Part shown: positions 48,281 to 57,874 of the stretch, one piece after another
How the letters are laid out: the number at the start of each line of letters is the position of its first letter
Position numbering within the stretch: position 1 is the first letter of the stretch
NCBI RefSeq assembly: GCF_000617925.1
Contig: NZ_BAMT01000003.1
Coordinates: forward strand, 164,480 to 228,479
Source of the DNA: Methylobacillus glycogenes JCM 2850
GTDB lineage: Bacteria; Pseudomonadota; Gammaproteobacteria; Burkholderiales; Methylophilaceae
Direction: 5' to 3'
Length of the DNA stretch: 64,000 nucleotides
Made by a program: the position numbers and the translations under genes
Notes under the pieces: model-generated
What the model was told of the DNA's origin: nothing
Seen by the model: only the letters and a program-made list of their open reading frames with translations
The model's database searches: none

Positions 48281-49226
48281 AAAACCGCTAGCGCCCGAGA
48301 GCAACAAGGATACCGCCGTGGTCCTCATCGTTGATGACGTGCCGGAGAACCTGGCCGTACTGCACGATGCACTGGATGAATCTGGCTATATGGTGCTGGT
48401 GGCCAACAACGGTGAAGCCGCACTGGCGCGCGCTGAGGAGGCACGCCCGGATATTATTCTGCTGGATGCCATCATGCCTGGCATAGATGGTTTTGAGGTC
48501 TGTGCCAGACTCAAGGCCAATCTCAACACCCGCCATATTCCCGTGGTGTTCATGACAGGCCTGACCGAATCCGAGCATGTGGTGGCTGGCTTCTCGGTTG
48601 GCGGCACCGATTACGTCACCAAACCGATACGCACGGCCGAGGTGCTGGCACGCATCAGCACCCATTTGCAGGCCTCGCGCCAGATGCACCAGGCCAGAGG
48701 CGCGCTGGATGCCTTTGGTCAGGCAGCCATTGCCGTGCTACCCAGCAGCGGGCGCATTGTCTGGCAAACCCCGCTGGCACGCGGCTGGATGCAGCGCTAT
48801 TTTGCCGAGAGCGAACTGCATGCCGATACCTTGACGCCTTTACCGCTGCTGAAGTGGCTGGGCAGCCTGGCCGCTGGCGGCATAGACAGCCCACCACTGA
48901 CCGTGGTGCAAGGCAGTGGGCGCTTGATCTTCTCTCCGGCGGATCTCAACGCTGAAGAGCAATGGATCATCATCCTGCGGGAGGAATCCGATGCGGCGCA
49001 GATAGAGGCGCTGATGCAGACCTTTGGTCTGACCCAGCGGGAGTCTGAGGTGTTGTATTGGGCGATCAAGGGCAAGACCAATAAGGATATAGGCGATATC
49101 CTCGGCACCAGCCCACGCACGGTCAACAAGCATATGGAGCATGTGTTTGCCAAACTGGGCGTGGAAACCCGCACCGCAGCGGCAGCGCTGGCAACCAGCA
49201 AGCTGCGTACGCTGAAGGCAGGTTAG
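48267..49226 (+). CDS. LuxR-type response regulator with PAS-like linker
   Basis: 319 residues; the start overlaps the kinase stop by 14 bp. N-terminal receiver (VLIVDDVPENLAVL; phospho-Asp in I-I-L-L-D-A-I-M-P-G; Thr and Lys switch residues in F-M-T-G and V-T-K-P), a central ~110-residue region resembling a PAS fold, and a C-terminal LuxR helix-turn-helix (G-L-T-Q-R-E-S-E-V-L-Y-W-A, T-V-N-K-H-M-E-H-V-F-A-K-L-G-V). Most likely the output partner of the transporter-kinase. Targets may be the fmd/urt/ure genes. Confidence 0.9.
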   Translation: MMVSKKPLAPESNKDTAVVLIVDDVPENLAVLHDALDESGYMVLVANNGEAALARAEEARPDIILLDAIMPGIDGFEVCARLKANLNTRHIPVVFMTGLTESEHVVAGFSVGGTDYVTKPIRTAEVLARISTHLQASRQMHQARGALDAFGQAAIAVLPSSGRIVWQTPLARGWMQRYFAESELHADTLTPLPLLKWLGSLAAGGIDSPPLTVVQGSGRLIFSPADLNAEEQWIIILREESDAAQIEALMQTFGLTQRESEVLYWAIKGKTNKDIGDILGTSPRTVNKHMEHVFAKLGVETRTAAAALATSKLRTLKAG

Positions 49227-49284
49227 CTAAGCCCACTTCATTAGTTAATATCCTTGAGTTAAGCATGCTATTTAATTATTCTTT

Positions 49285-49304
49285 TGTAATGCAAATGCAT
49301 TACA
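49285..49304. promoter_or_regulatory. Palindromic operator of the downstream toxin-antitoxin pair
   Basis: Perfect inverted repeat TGTAATGCA-AA-TGCATTACA ending 12 bp before the antitoxin start. The position suits autorepression by the antitoxin-toxin complex. Confidence 0.7.
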
Positions 49305-49316
49305 TGGGGTTTCGTC

Positions 49317-49574
49317 ATGAAAACAGCAACACTTCCAGCCTTGCGTGTTGAGCCTAAACTGCGCGAAGCAGCAGAAAATGTCTTATTAGAAGGTGAAACT
49401 TTATCGAGTTTTCTCGAAGAGTCATTGAGAAACAATATTGAGCGTCGCTTACATCAACAAGCTTTCATAGCACGTGGTCTGGCTTCACGTGACGAAGCCA
49501 GAGCTAAACAAGAGTACTACTCAGCGAACAGCGTAATGAATGAATTAACAGAAATACTCAATAAAGCTAAGTAG
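49317..49574 (+). CDS. RelB/ParD-like antitoxin (YlcI/YnfO type)
   Basis: 85 residues. The N-terminal ribbon-helix-helix (L-P-A-L-R-V-E-P-K-L-R-E-A-A-E, then E-G-E-T-L-S-S-F-L-E-E-S-L) is followed by a charged helical tail that would wrap the toxin. Eight bp before the toxin gene. DNA-binding autoregulator by family; the palindrome upstream supports this. Confidence 0.8.
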   Translation: MKTATLPALRVEPKLREAAENVLLEGETLSSFLEESLRNNIERRLHQQAFIARGLASRDEARAKQEYYSANSVMNELTEILNKAK

Positions 49575-49582
49575 GCTAAGCC

Positions 49583-49882
49583 TTGAGTTATCAAATACGC
49601 TTCACAAAGGCTGCAAAAGAAGATTTAACAAGACTTTATAGCATTCTAGTTGCACAAGATGTTCAGGCGGCAGAGCATGCACTTGCTGTGATCAACAAGG
49701 CCATCGAGTTACTTGAGACCTTTCCTTTTACTTGCAGGAAATCGCAGGCTAACTCCCCATTTCTAAGAGAGTTGGTCATTAGCTTTGGTGCTGGTGGCTA
49801 CGTTGCCCTTTTTGAGATTGAGGAAAACAATATCGTCACGATACTGGCAGTCCGACATCAGCGTGAAGATGATTTTCGTTGA
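49583..49882 (+). CDS. RelE/ParE-family toxin
   Basis: 99 residues starting at TTG, the only start that leaves the conserved S-Y-Q-I-R-F-T-K-A-A-K-E-D-L intact. The end A-V-R-H-Q-R-E-D-D-F and the central F-P-F-T-C-R-K...L-R-E-L match ParE/RelE toxins (gyrase poison or mRNA interferase; the sequence leans to ParE). Partner of the preceding antitoxin. Confidence 0.8.
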   Translation: MSYQIRFTKAAKEDLTRLYSILVAQDVQAAEHALAVINKAIELLETFPFTCRKSQANSPFLRELVISFGAGGYVALFEIEENNIVTILAVRHQREDDFR

Positions 49883-50031
49883 TCAATAATCCATCATTCA
49901 AATAAACAAATTCTACGATGGAGCATTGATCGCCTCTATCACTGTTTCACTGACAGGTTCTCTCTTTCACTAATAGTTTGTTTCCCAGCCTGCCAGCAGC
50001 GCCTTAACATTGCTGCTTCCTCATTCTCACT

Positions 50032-52753
50032 TCAAGCCGCCTGCTCCAGCATCTCGCTGCCAGGGTAAGCCGCGCTGGTTTTCACAGCCGTATTCACTGG
50101 CTGTGCATTAAGTTGCTGCGCCGCCTCGCTGATACGGGTGATCAGGTTATTAGCCGATAGCAATATCAACAGGTTTTCACCCCGCTCGGTCATGACCTTG
50201 GCGATACCTTCCGCCGGGATGTTCACCGTAGCAAACAGCGAAGACAAGGACTCTATCGCATCCGGCGCTATCGCCGGAATTTCCCCCAAGGTACTCACCA
50301 GCAAGCCAAACTTGGGCAGTTTGGGGCCAGCTTGCACGATGATCACCTGCTTATCGCGTTCCGGTATCTGTATCTCCACCCCAGTCAGTTTGGCCAGGTT
50401 GAGCACGGGCACCACATTGTCCTGATGCTTGAGCATGCCCTCCAGCACGGAGGAGGTATCGGGCAGGGACTTGATGTCGTTCACCTGTATCGCCTCTATG
50501 ATCTGCGCGGCAGGCAAGCCCAGCCAATGCTGACCTATATAGAAAGTGGCGTATTCCTCGGCATCGGGGTTTTGAGCCTGGGCCTGGGCAGTGGCAGGCT
50601 TGAACTGGTTGTGTTGCAGCTGGCGCTCGGTTTCCATCATGGCGTTGATCTCGGCGGCTTTGCCTAGCGGAATAAAGATCAGCGCTGTGACATGGTTCTG
50701 GTAGCTGTCCTGCGCATCCTTGTATTCGCGATAGCCTGATGAGGCGCGTGCACCCACTGCGTAGTAGTTGCCGTTGTAAAGCACGATATCAAACGCGGCA
50801 CCGCCCTTGGGTAGCTGGCATAGCTCAGGCTGCAGGGTGAATTCGCTGCCTATGCTGAACTCGCTCGAAGTGGAGGAAATCACGCGCAGTTTGTCGTCTA
50901 CATAGAGCGTAAAGCTGCCTGCCACCGCTGTGCTATCGGCATTGCGCGGCAGGGCATCGGCCAGCATGGCGCTGAATTGCGGTGTGCTGTCAAAGACTAT
51001 GCCTATGCCGCCTACGGTTTGCTCATCATTGCGTATGGCTGCCGCGTAGATATAGGTGGATTTGTTGCGGTAGAGCGGGCTAGGCTCAAACGCGGATACC
51101 ACATACTCCTGGGTATCACGCAGGTTGAGCGCAGCGCGTGCCCAGTCCGCGGCTATGGTTTCGCCTATCAGCCCATGGTAGGCCGGGTTTGATGTGGCCA
51201 CTATGCTGCCGTTGCGGTCAAACACCACTAGATTGTCATAGACGGTATACGCGCGGTTGATATAGCTCAGCACCTTGGTAATTGCCGCCTGATCCTGGCT
51301 GGTCAGCACAGGTTTGGCCAGCAGTTGCTGGAAGGTGGCGGTCAAGGCCCACCAACGGCAATCATTGGCGCGCTCGTAAAGGTTTCTATCCATGATATCC
51401 ACCGCCAGCGAGGCGAAGAAGCGCGAGTTTTCCAGCATGACGCTGACCACGGTCTGGTAAAGATCAGCCACGGTTTTCTCAATCACATTCTGGGTTTTGA
51501 AGCCGGTATTGCTGATCTCCCACAGCAGCATTTTGGAGAAGCTGTTTTGCTGCGGGTTATGGCTGCTGTCGCGCTTTTGCCAAATATTGCCGTTCCATAC
51601 CGATTGGTTGAGTTTGCTTTGTATGGTGGCGGCCTGTCTGGGAATGCCAAGCAGGGTGGGGGAGAACAGCAGCGGGCTGCGCATCACCTTGCCCAGCAGC
51701 TTGACGTCTATGCCAGCGATAATGCTGGCCACATTATCGTCAAACGCATGGTCCAGCGGCACCATGACATGGCCGCACCAGCCTGGGCCCATATAGCCTG
51801 ATAGCCTTTGGTGGCGCGTGTCACCGCCAGATAAAGCCTGCCGGCAAAACGCGTGATGATCCAGTCTTGATCTTGCATGCCGGAGTCCGCTGTGGCGGTT
51901 TGCATTTGCGCAGTTTCTAGCTGAACCCCGAGCGGAATCTGGTAGTGATCGCTGCTGGCGATGACGCGCTTGTCGCTATCCAGCAGCAGGCCCACACACC
52001 AGTCTTCCTTGCGGATCAAATGCTCAAATATGCCTTGCATCTCGTTCTCAAAACGGAAGCACAGGCAGAGTACGCCCAGCGCAGTTTCCGCATCGTCATG
52101 ATGTACCTTGCTGGCGTAGATCAGGCTGCTGGCGGCATCGGGCACCAGATGCTATGGCGGAACACTTCAATATAAGGCGCGTTGCTGTGCAGGGCTTCTT
52201 TGATCAGCGGGTCGGCTGAAGCCTGCACCGGGTTATGGTCATCCAGTTGCACCAGCACATGGCCATTGCTATCCAGCAATATCACATTGAAATACACCGA
52301 GTATTTCTTCACATATTCGGCAAAGCGTTGTTGCAGCAGCAAACAGTCTTCATCGTCCGCCAGCCCCGCCAGATGCTTGTCGAGAAAATCACTGAGCTTG
52401 TTATCCGTGGCGAGAAAGCCGATATCGGCGGTGCGCTCAAACAGATTGCGCACCACAATATCCACCGCCACCTGGGCTTTGGCACTGATGGCGGTCACGG
52501 TCTTGTTCAAGGTTTCGGCTGCCAGGCTGTCCAGCACGTCGGTAGTGACCTGGCCAAAGGCGTGGCGGGTTTCGCTCATATCGGTGCCAGTGCCGGAAAG
52601 CTGGCTCAGCAGTGAGAGATTGTCCCAGGTGCCTTGCAGTTGCTGCAAGACTTCGCGGTAACGGTTAAGGCTGCTCATATGCTTGGTCATGGCGGGGGTA
52701 TCGTGACTGCGCAAGGCTGAGTTGACGGCTGTTTTGACGGGAGTGACGCTCAT
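50032..52753 (-). CDS. Tandem Cache-domain protein with C-terminal CheW domain; two indels near 52151 and 51779
   Basis: About 907 residues after two single-base repairs (F-R-H-S-H-L-V-P-D-A; W-A-Q-A-W-C-G-H-V). Two long Cache-like sensor regions (~80-330 and ~380-620) each contain an N-terminal helix and PAS-like strands (Y-F-N-V-I-L-L-D-S-N-G; Y-D-N-L-V-V-F-D-R-N-G). A CheW domain occupies the last ~150 residues (Y-A-T-F-Y-I-G-Q-H-W-L-G-L-P, V-V-P-V-L-N-L). No transmembrane helix or methyl-accepting coil is apparent. Linking a sensor directly to CheW suggests a cytoplasmic input to a chemotaxis array; the ligand is unknown. Adjacent to the amtB promoter region. Confidence 0.82.
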
Positions 52754-52891
52754 GCCAGGTATTCCTTACAGGGTAAATGCTAAAACGGTGTTGATGCTTA
52801 AGGGGGGATATAGTTAAACGAGCAAGGATTGTGCCTAAGCTTGGTCTTGGTCATTTGTCCATACTCCAAAAGGAGCATGAGTAAGTCTGTC

Positions 52892-52907
52892 TGGCATTTT
52901 TTGTGCT
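52892..52907 (+). promoter_or_regulatory. Candidate sigma-54 promoter of amtB
   Basis: TGGCATTTTTTGTGCT has the required GG-N10-GC spacing and matches TGGCA and TGC-T of the -24/-12 consensus, with mismatches between. It lies 77 bp before the amtB start. Nitrogen control of amtB by NtrC/RpoN is common, which supports it. Confidence 0.5.
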
Positions 52908-52983
52908 TTGCCTCATCTGCCAACCGTGCATATGCACACAGCCTTGTTCCACCAATACACGCTTGTTCAATAAGAAAAATCCT

Positions 52984-54421
52984 ATGACCCGAACGCTGAA
53001 TTCATCCCTTGCTGCATTGAAATCTATTCCCCTGTACTGGCTGCTAGCCTTGCTGGCACTGCCGCTGGATGTGTGGGCGGCTGAGCTGGCAGATGGCCAG
53101 ATAGCGAGTGTTCAGGCGGTTGATACCGCATGGGTGGCCATCTGCGGTGCCCTGGTATTCATGATGCAAGCCGGGTTTGCCATGCTGGAAAGCGGCATGG
53201 CCAGGGCCAAGAACGCGGTTAACGTCATGATGAAAAACTATATGGATCTGGCCGTGGGCACGCTGCTGTTCTGGCTGCTGGGCTATGGCCTGATGTTTGG
53301 CAACAACCCCAGTGGCTGGTTGGGCACCGATCATTTTGCCCTTGCAGAAATGGGTGATTGGAGCGCCAGCATGCTGTTTTTCCAGGTCATGTTTGCCTCA
53401 ACCGCAGCCACCATCGTCAGCGGAGCCATGGCTGAGCGTACCCGGTTTTTGCCTTATCTCTTAGGGGCTTGCGGCATCATGGCCGTGATTTACCCTGTGT
53501 TTGGTAGCTGGGCCTGGAACCCGCATGGCTGGCTCAAACAAATGGGCTTTATTGATTTTGCCGGTTCAACAGTCGTGCATTCCGTGGGTGGCTGGTGCGC
53601 ACTGGGCGGGCATTATCGTGCTGGGGCCGCGCCTGGGCAGGTTTGGGCCGCGCACTCAGCCAGGCAAGCGTGGGCGAGAAAGTGCGCAGTCTGAGCAAGG
53701 GCAGGTCGTGCACCTGATACCCGGTCATAACCTGAGCCTGGTGGCCATGGGTGGCTTTCTGCTCTGGTTCGGCTGGTTTGGTTTCAATGGGGGCAGCACG
53801 CTGGCGGCAGGCACCGATATCGGGCCTATTCTGCTTAACACGCACATGGCTGGTGCAGCAGGTGCCGTGGGGGCCTTGCTCAGTTGTCTTATGCTGCGCC
53901 AGCCCGTGCTGATGACCAGCGTGGTCAATGGCAGCCTGGGCGGATTGGTCGCGGTGACGGCAGGCTGTGCCACCATGGAGGTGCCGTTTGCCATACTCAC
54001 GGGCCTGATAGGCGGCGTGGTCACCATCTTTGGCAGCAAGCTGCTGGAATGGCTCAGGCTGGATGATGTGGTAGGTGCGGTTGCCGTGCATGGCTTCAGC
54101 GGTGTCTGGGGCACGTTGGCTGCTGGCTTGTTCCTCAAGGGGCATCTGTTTGATCCCGCCCAGTTGCTGGTGCAACTGATAGGCGTGGGCGTGGCGTTTG
54201 TCTGGGTTTTCCTCAGCGCCTTATTGATGTATGCGCTGTTGGCGCGCACGGTGGGGCTGCGGGTCAGCCCCCTGCACGAGCAACGCGGCCTGGATATCAC
54301 CGAGCATGGCGAAGTGGGCTACCCCGAATTCAACCGTGATGCCGCTTATCAGAGCGAGCATATTGCCCAGCTAAAACCCATAGCCGAGGCCAAATCTACA
54401 GACAAGCTCAAGCGGCTCTAG
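52984..54421 (+). CDS. amtB: Ammonium transporter AmtB; one indel near 53606
   Basis: About 478 residues after removing one base near 53606 (W-C-A-L-A-G-I-I-V-L-G-P-R). This is the only break that looks like an insertion, or alternatively two lost bases. Signal peptide ending W-A-A-E, then eleven helices with M-Q-A-G-F-A-M-L-E-S-G, H-S-V-G-G-W, W-F-G-W-F-G-F-N-G-G-S and V-A-V-H-G-F-S-G-V-W-G (twin pore histidines). It imports ammonium. No glnK gene accompanies it, unlike most amtB loci. The following gene begins 1 bp later. Confidence 0.92.
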
Positions 54422-54422
54422 C

Positions 54423-55127
54423 ATGGATATTCAACTACGCCGCCGGGCGATACTGACAGGTTTGAGGCCGTTTCTGCGCGATGACGAATTGCAGGCGGCG
54501 CTGGCGTTGTGGCAGCAGGATTATGCCAGCCAGCCCGTGTTTGCCTTGAGCGGACTGGTGGCACAATGCTGCACCCGAGCCGAACTCAAACCCCAACGTG
54601 GCAGCATGCTGCGTGCACTGATAGCAGCGCTGGCTTTGCCCAGCGATCAGTTGCTGCCTGATATCGCTGTCAGCTCCGCAGATGTTCAAACCATGACGGC
54701 GCACAGCATGACATCGCACATCAAGCAGCAGCCAAAATCCCAGGCCACAGGGCCAGATGAAATGACGCGTGCCTTTATGCAGCTAATTACGGCCTTGCTG
54801 GCGGTGAGCGAGCCTGCGCTGCAACAGCTGATACGTCAGCGCTTGCAGGCTGGCCTGGAGTCTTTGGGTTTGCCCAGGCTGCAAAAACAAGCCATGTGGG
54901 CCTGGTTGTCTGGTATGAGCGAGGCTCAGGCAGGTGCCTCTGCGCAAGCCAGCTCACTGGGTCAGGCCTATGCCCTTAAACCTTTGCAGGCTTTGATCAA
55001 TCAGGCTTATGTGGTCATGTGCGAGCAGCTGGGGCCAGTCAAGGCCGATCATCACCTGGCCAGCGCGGTTAATATTACCCAGGCAAGAATGCAGGGCAGC
55101 AGCTTTAGTGTGCATGATCTCTTGTGA
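54423..55127 (+). CDS. Hypothetical helical protein downstream of amtB
   Basis: 234 residues, Ala/Leu/Gln-rich and alpha-helical throughout, with an N-terminal domain (L-R-P-F-L-R-D-D-E-L-Q-A-A-L), a central low-complexity linker (~95-115) and a C-terminal domain ending G-P-V-K-A-D-H-H-L-A. No signal peptide or membrane segment. Family not recognised. Only 1 bp from the amtB stop, so certainly co-transcribed; it stands where glnK would normally be but shows no PII features. Confidence 0.65.
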   Translation: MDIQLRRRAILTGLRPFLRDDELQAALALWQQDYASQPVFALSGLVAQCCTRAELKPQRGSMLRALIAALALPSDQLLPDIAVSSADVQTMTAHSMTSHIKQQPKSQATGPDEMTRAFMQLITALLAVSEPALQQLIRQRLQAGLESLGLPRLQKQAMWAWLSGMSEAQAGASAQASSLGQAYALKPLQALINQAYVVMCEQLGPVKADHHLASAVNITQARMQGSSFSVHDLL

Positions 55128-55212
55128 CTAGGCATGCCCAGTTCACAACAATAAAGTTCACAACAGTAAGTGCGCAACAATAGGCTCACGCTAATAAGTT
55201 CACGCAAACAAA
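55127..55212. repeat. Degenerate 14-15-bp tandem repeats after the amtB operon
   Basis: About five variants of a unit close to AGTTCACAACAATAA (GTTCACAACAGTAA, GTGCGCAACAATAG, GCTCACGCTAATAA, GTTCACGCAAACAA) between the stop and the efp terminator. Confidence 0.65.
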
Positions 55213-55221
55213 TTAATGGCA

Positions 55222-55254
55222 ATAAAAAAGGGAACCCTCGGGTTCCCATTTTTG
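55222..55254 (-). terminator. efp: Terminator of the earP-efp unit
   Basis: Perfect 8-bp stem GGGAACCC / GGGTTCCC with a 2-nt spacer, flanked by A-run and T-run so it can act in both directions. Located just downstream of efp on the minus strand. Confidence 0.9.
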
Positions 55255-55270
55255 CTGAACAGTGTCAGGT

Positions 55271-55828
55271 TTACTTGACGCGGTTCTTGTATTCCAGTGT
55301 GCGGGTGTCAATTTCAATCTTGTCACCGGTGCCACAGAACAAAGGTACTGGCAGTTCAAAACCAGTGGAGATACGGGCAGGCTTCATCACCTTGCCGGAG
55401 GTATCACCCTTGACTGCGGGTTCTGTGTAAGTGATTTCACGGACTACAGAGTTAGGCAGGTCAACAGAAATTGCCTTGCCGTTGTAGAACACCACTTCAC
55501 ACTCCATGCCGTCTTCAAGGAAGTTGAGCGCGTCTGTCATGTTGTCGGCTTCAACTTCGTACTGGTTGTATTCAGCGTCCATGAATACATACATAGGGTC
55601 TGCAAAGTAGGAGTAAGTCACATCCTTGCGTTCCAGCACTACAACATCAAACTTGTCGTCAGCCTTGTATACGGACTCGCTGGGGGCCTCGGTCAGCAGG
55701 TTCTTGAACTTCATTTTGACCACGGCAGCGTTACGGCCGGATTTGTTGTATTCAGTCTTTTGCACAACCATGGGGTCAGTGCCGATCATCACTACGTTGC
55801 CTACGCGAAGTTCCTGAGCTGTCTTCAT
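55271..55828 (-). CDS. efp: Elongation factor P
   Basis: 185 residues, full length. Three OB-like domains; helps ribosomes pass polyproline stretches. The modification loop reads [10 protein letters not shown], with arginine at position 32, not lysine, so this is the rhamnosylated class modified by EarP. The earP gene lies directly upstream, confirming the pair. Confidence 0.97.
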   Translation of the reverse strand: MKTAQELRVGNVVMIGTDPMVVQKTEYNKSGRNAAVVKMKFKNLLTEAPSESVYKADDKFDVVVLERKDVTYSYFADPMYVFMDAEYNQYEVEADNMTDALNFLEDGMECEVVFYNGKAISVDLPNSVVREITYTEPAVKGDTSGKVMKPARISTGFELPVPLFCGTGDKIEIDTRTLEYKNRVK

Positions 55829-55883
55829 AATATGATTTCGAGAAAAAGTTAAGGGGTAAAAAGGGGCGCATTATACCCGAATT

Positions 55884-57112
55884 TCAGAAAAGATTCTTAC
55901 AGTAAATCACCAGCTTAGCGGCCAGATCTTCTTGCTCGGCCAGCTCGCTGGCATAAGCCTGCGCATGGGCCTGCCATTGCGGCAGTATGGCGCACAGGGC
56001 TTGCCATTGCTGGGCGTTGATGCCATCAGCTTGAAGCCATCAGCGTTCCAGGCCTGATGTGCAGCCATGATTTCCGCAGTCAGACTTGCACTGCTTTTTT
56101 CATGGTAACGCTGCAGAAATGCCTGCAGTTTTTCCAGATGGGTGTCTTCTTGCTGGAAATAAGGTTGCCAGATCAGGGGGCGGCCCGCCCAGATGGCGCG
56201 TATCCAGCTATCTTCTCCCCGCACAAAATTGAGCTCACACGCCCACAGCAGCCTGTCGTATAGAGGCTGACTGAGGAAGGGGATGATATGGGTTTTGAGC
56301 TTGTGAGCTGTAAATCCAGCTGCTGCTTGCTGCGCTACCCAGGCCTGAGTTTGTTCGGCAATATGGCCAGCGGGGATGAAAAGATCCACTTCCTGCTCAC
56401 CCTCGGCCATGGCCTGCAAAATGCTATGCAGGGGCGCATGCGGGTAACAGAATAAAGACACTTTAACTGCGTTTTCTGACAGGCTGGGTGCCACGCCTAG
56501 CTGCTGCCAGAACTCGGCTTGTAGCTGGGCGTCTTGCTGAAAAGCCATGCGCTCAGCAAGCAAGCGGCTTTCACGTAACAAGCCACCCGTGTGATGACTA
56601 AAGCCGGGGAAGAAGAAATGCTTGCTTAGGCCCGTGCTGGGGTGCACGGAGCGGCCTGCATGAAATTCATCCACCCAGCTTTCAGCGCTGAGGTATTCGA
56701 GATTAATCCACACCGGGCGGCGGCCCTGCATATGTTGTAGATAGGCTGCGGGTAATTCGCAGGCAAAGGCTTCTATCACCACATTAGCGACTTCAGCATC
56801 AGCGACTTCAGCATCAGCGATTTCAGCATCAGCGATTTCAGCATCTGCTGCAAGCTGCCAGTGGCAAATCTCCACCTGAGCTATATATTGCCCAGGGATT
56901 TGTCTTGTTAATGCCGGGTTGAGGCTAGGGATAAGCTGACGCGCCACCTCGGGTTTATCCAGCCAGAGCCGGACTTGCAAGCCATGCTCATGCGCCAATT
57001 GTCTGGCCAGGCGCCAGCAAACGCCTATGTCGCCAAAGTTATCGACAATACTGCAGAAAATATCCCAGCGCGGAGTTGTCGCCTGTGCCGCAGGGGCTTG
57101 CGCCTGGCTCAT
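55884..57112 (-). CDS. earP: EF-P arginine rhamnosyltransferase EarP; one indel near 56031
   Basis: About 409 residues after restoring one G near 56031; the repaired frame ends A-A-K-L-V-I-Y-C-K-N-L-F. Transfers rhamnose from dTDP-rhamnose to Arg32 of EF-P. Opening W-D-I-F-C-S-I-V-D-N-F-G-D-I-G-V-C-W-R-L-A-R-Q-L (catalytic Asp in D-N-F-G-D) and R-G-E-D-S-W-I-R-A-I-W-A-G-R-P-L-I-W-Q-P (nucleotide-sugar binding) are diagnostic. Between them, an Ala-Asp-Ala-Glu repeat (~residues 90-110) is encoded by four 15-bp tandem units. 56 bp upstream of efp. Confidence 0.9.
56786..56845. repeat. earP: Four 15-bp tandem repeats inside earP
   Basis: AGCGACTTCAGCATC twice, then AGCGATTTCAGCATC twice. In frame they encode a five-residue unit (A-D-A-E-I/V). 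Copy number could vary by slippage without breaking the gene. Confidence 0.85.
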
Positions 57113-57127
57113 GATGCGCCTAGCTCA

Positions 57128-57622
57128 TCAAGCATCTGGCGCATGGTAGCTGACGTCTACCACCTCAAAGCTTTCTTCACCTGCGGGGGTGATCACACGC
57201 ACCACGTCGCCGGGCTGTTTGCCGAGCATGGCGCGCGCCAGGGGCGAAATCCAGCTGATATAGCCTTTGCTCGGCTCCAGTTCATCTTGGCCGACAATGC
57301 GGTAATGCAGGCTTTCATCTTTATCCAGCGCATACAGCTCCACCCAGGCACCAAAGTAGATTTTTTCCAGATCCTGCTGGGTGTTGGGGTCTACCACCAC
57401 CGCAATATCCATGCGCTTCATCAAAAAGCGCAGGCGTGAATCAATCTGGCGCAGACGTTTCTTGCCATAAATATAGTCGCCATTTTCACTGCGGTCGCCA
57501 TTGCTGGCCGCCCAGGAAACATCGCTGACCACTTTGGGCCGCTCTACTTTATAGAGTTGCTCGAATTCGTCCTTGAGGCGGGCATAGCCCTCGGGGGTAA
57601 TGTAATTTTTCTGGTCAGCCAT
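57128..57622 (-). CDS. greB: Transcription elongation factor GreB
   Basis: 164 residues from the ATG at 57622 (M-A-D-Q-K-N-Y-I-T-P-E-G); twelve upstream in-frame codons are not conserved. N-terminal coiled coil with the tip acidic pair in D-R-S-E-N-G-D-Y-I-Y-G-K-K-R-L-R-Q-I-D, and a C-terminal FKBP-like domain. The Y-I-Y-G-K-K-R-L stretch distinguishes GreB from GreA. Rescues backtracked RNA polymerase. 15 bp from earP on the same strand. Confidence 0.93.
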   Translation of the reverse strand: MADQKNYITPEGYARLKDEFEQLYKVERPKVVSDVSWAASNGDRSENGDYIYGKKRLRQIDSRLRFLMKRMDIAVVVDPNTQQDLEKIYFGAWVELYALDKDESLHYRIVGQDELEPSKGYISWISPLARAMLGKQPGDVVRVITPAGEESFEVVDVSYHAPDA

Positions 57623-57772
57623 AGGCGGCACGGTAGGCACAGGCGCTCGGACTGTCAAGGTCGAAAGTCTAAAACGCTTTTAGCGGCTAGCTTTACGCTT
57701 CTATTACATAGAGCTAGTTCACACATCTGGCCTGAGGCGGAAAAAGTACTGGCACAGGCACATGCTTTAAAT

Positions 57773-57798
57773 AAAATATATTTGTTCGGATATATTTT
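57773..57798. promoter_or_regulatory. HipB operator candidate, distal
   Basis: Perfect inverted repeat with 9-bp arms, AAAATATAT then ATATATTTT, separated by 8 bp. A weaker related site with a 9-bp spacer lies at 57826-57848. Confidence 0.6.
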
Positions 57799-57874
57799 AT
57801 TGATATTTTGTTGTTGGTTGGGTTGAATATATTTTGATTGCATATATTTCAGTTATTGACTTGGCTGGATAGGT

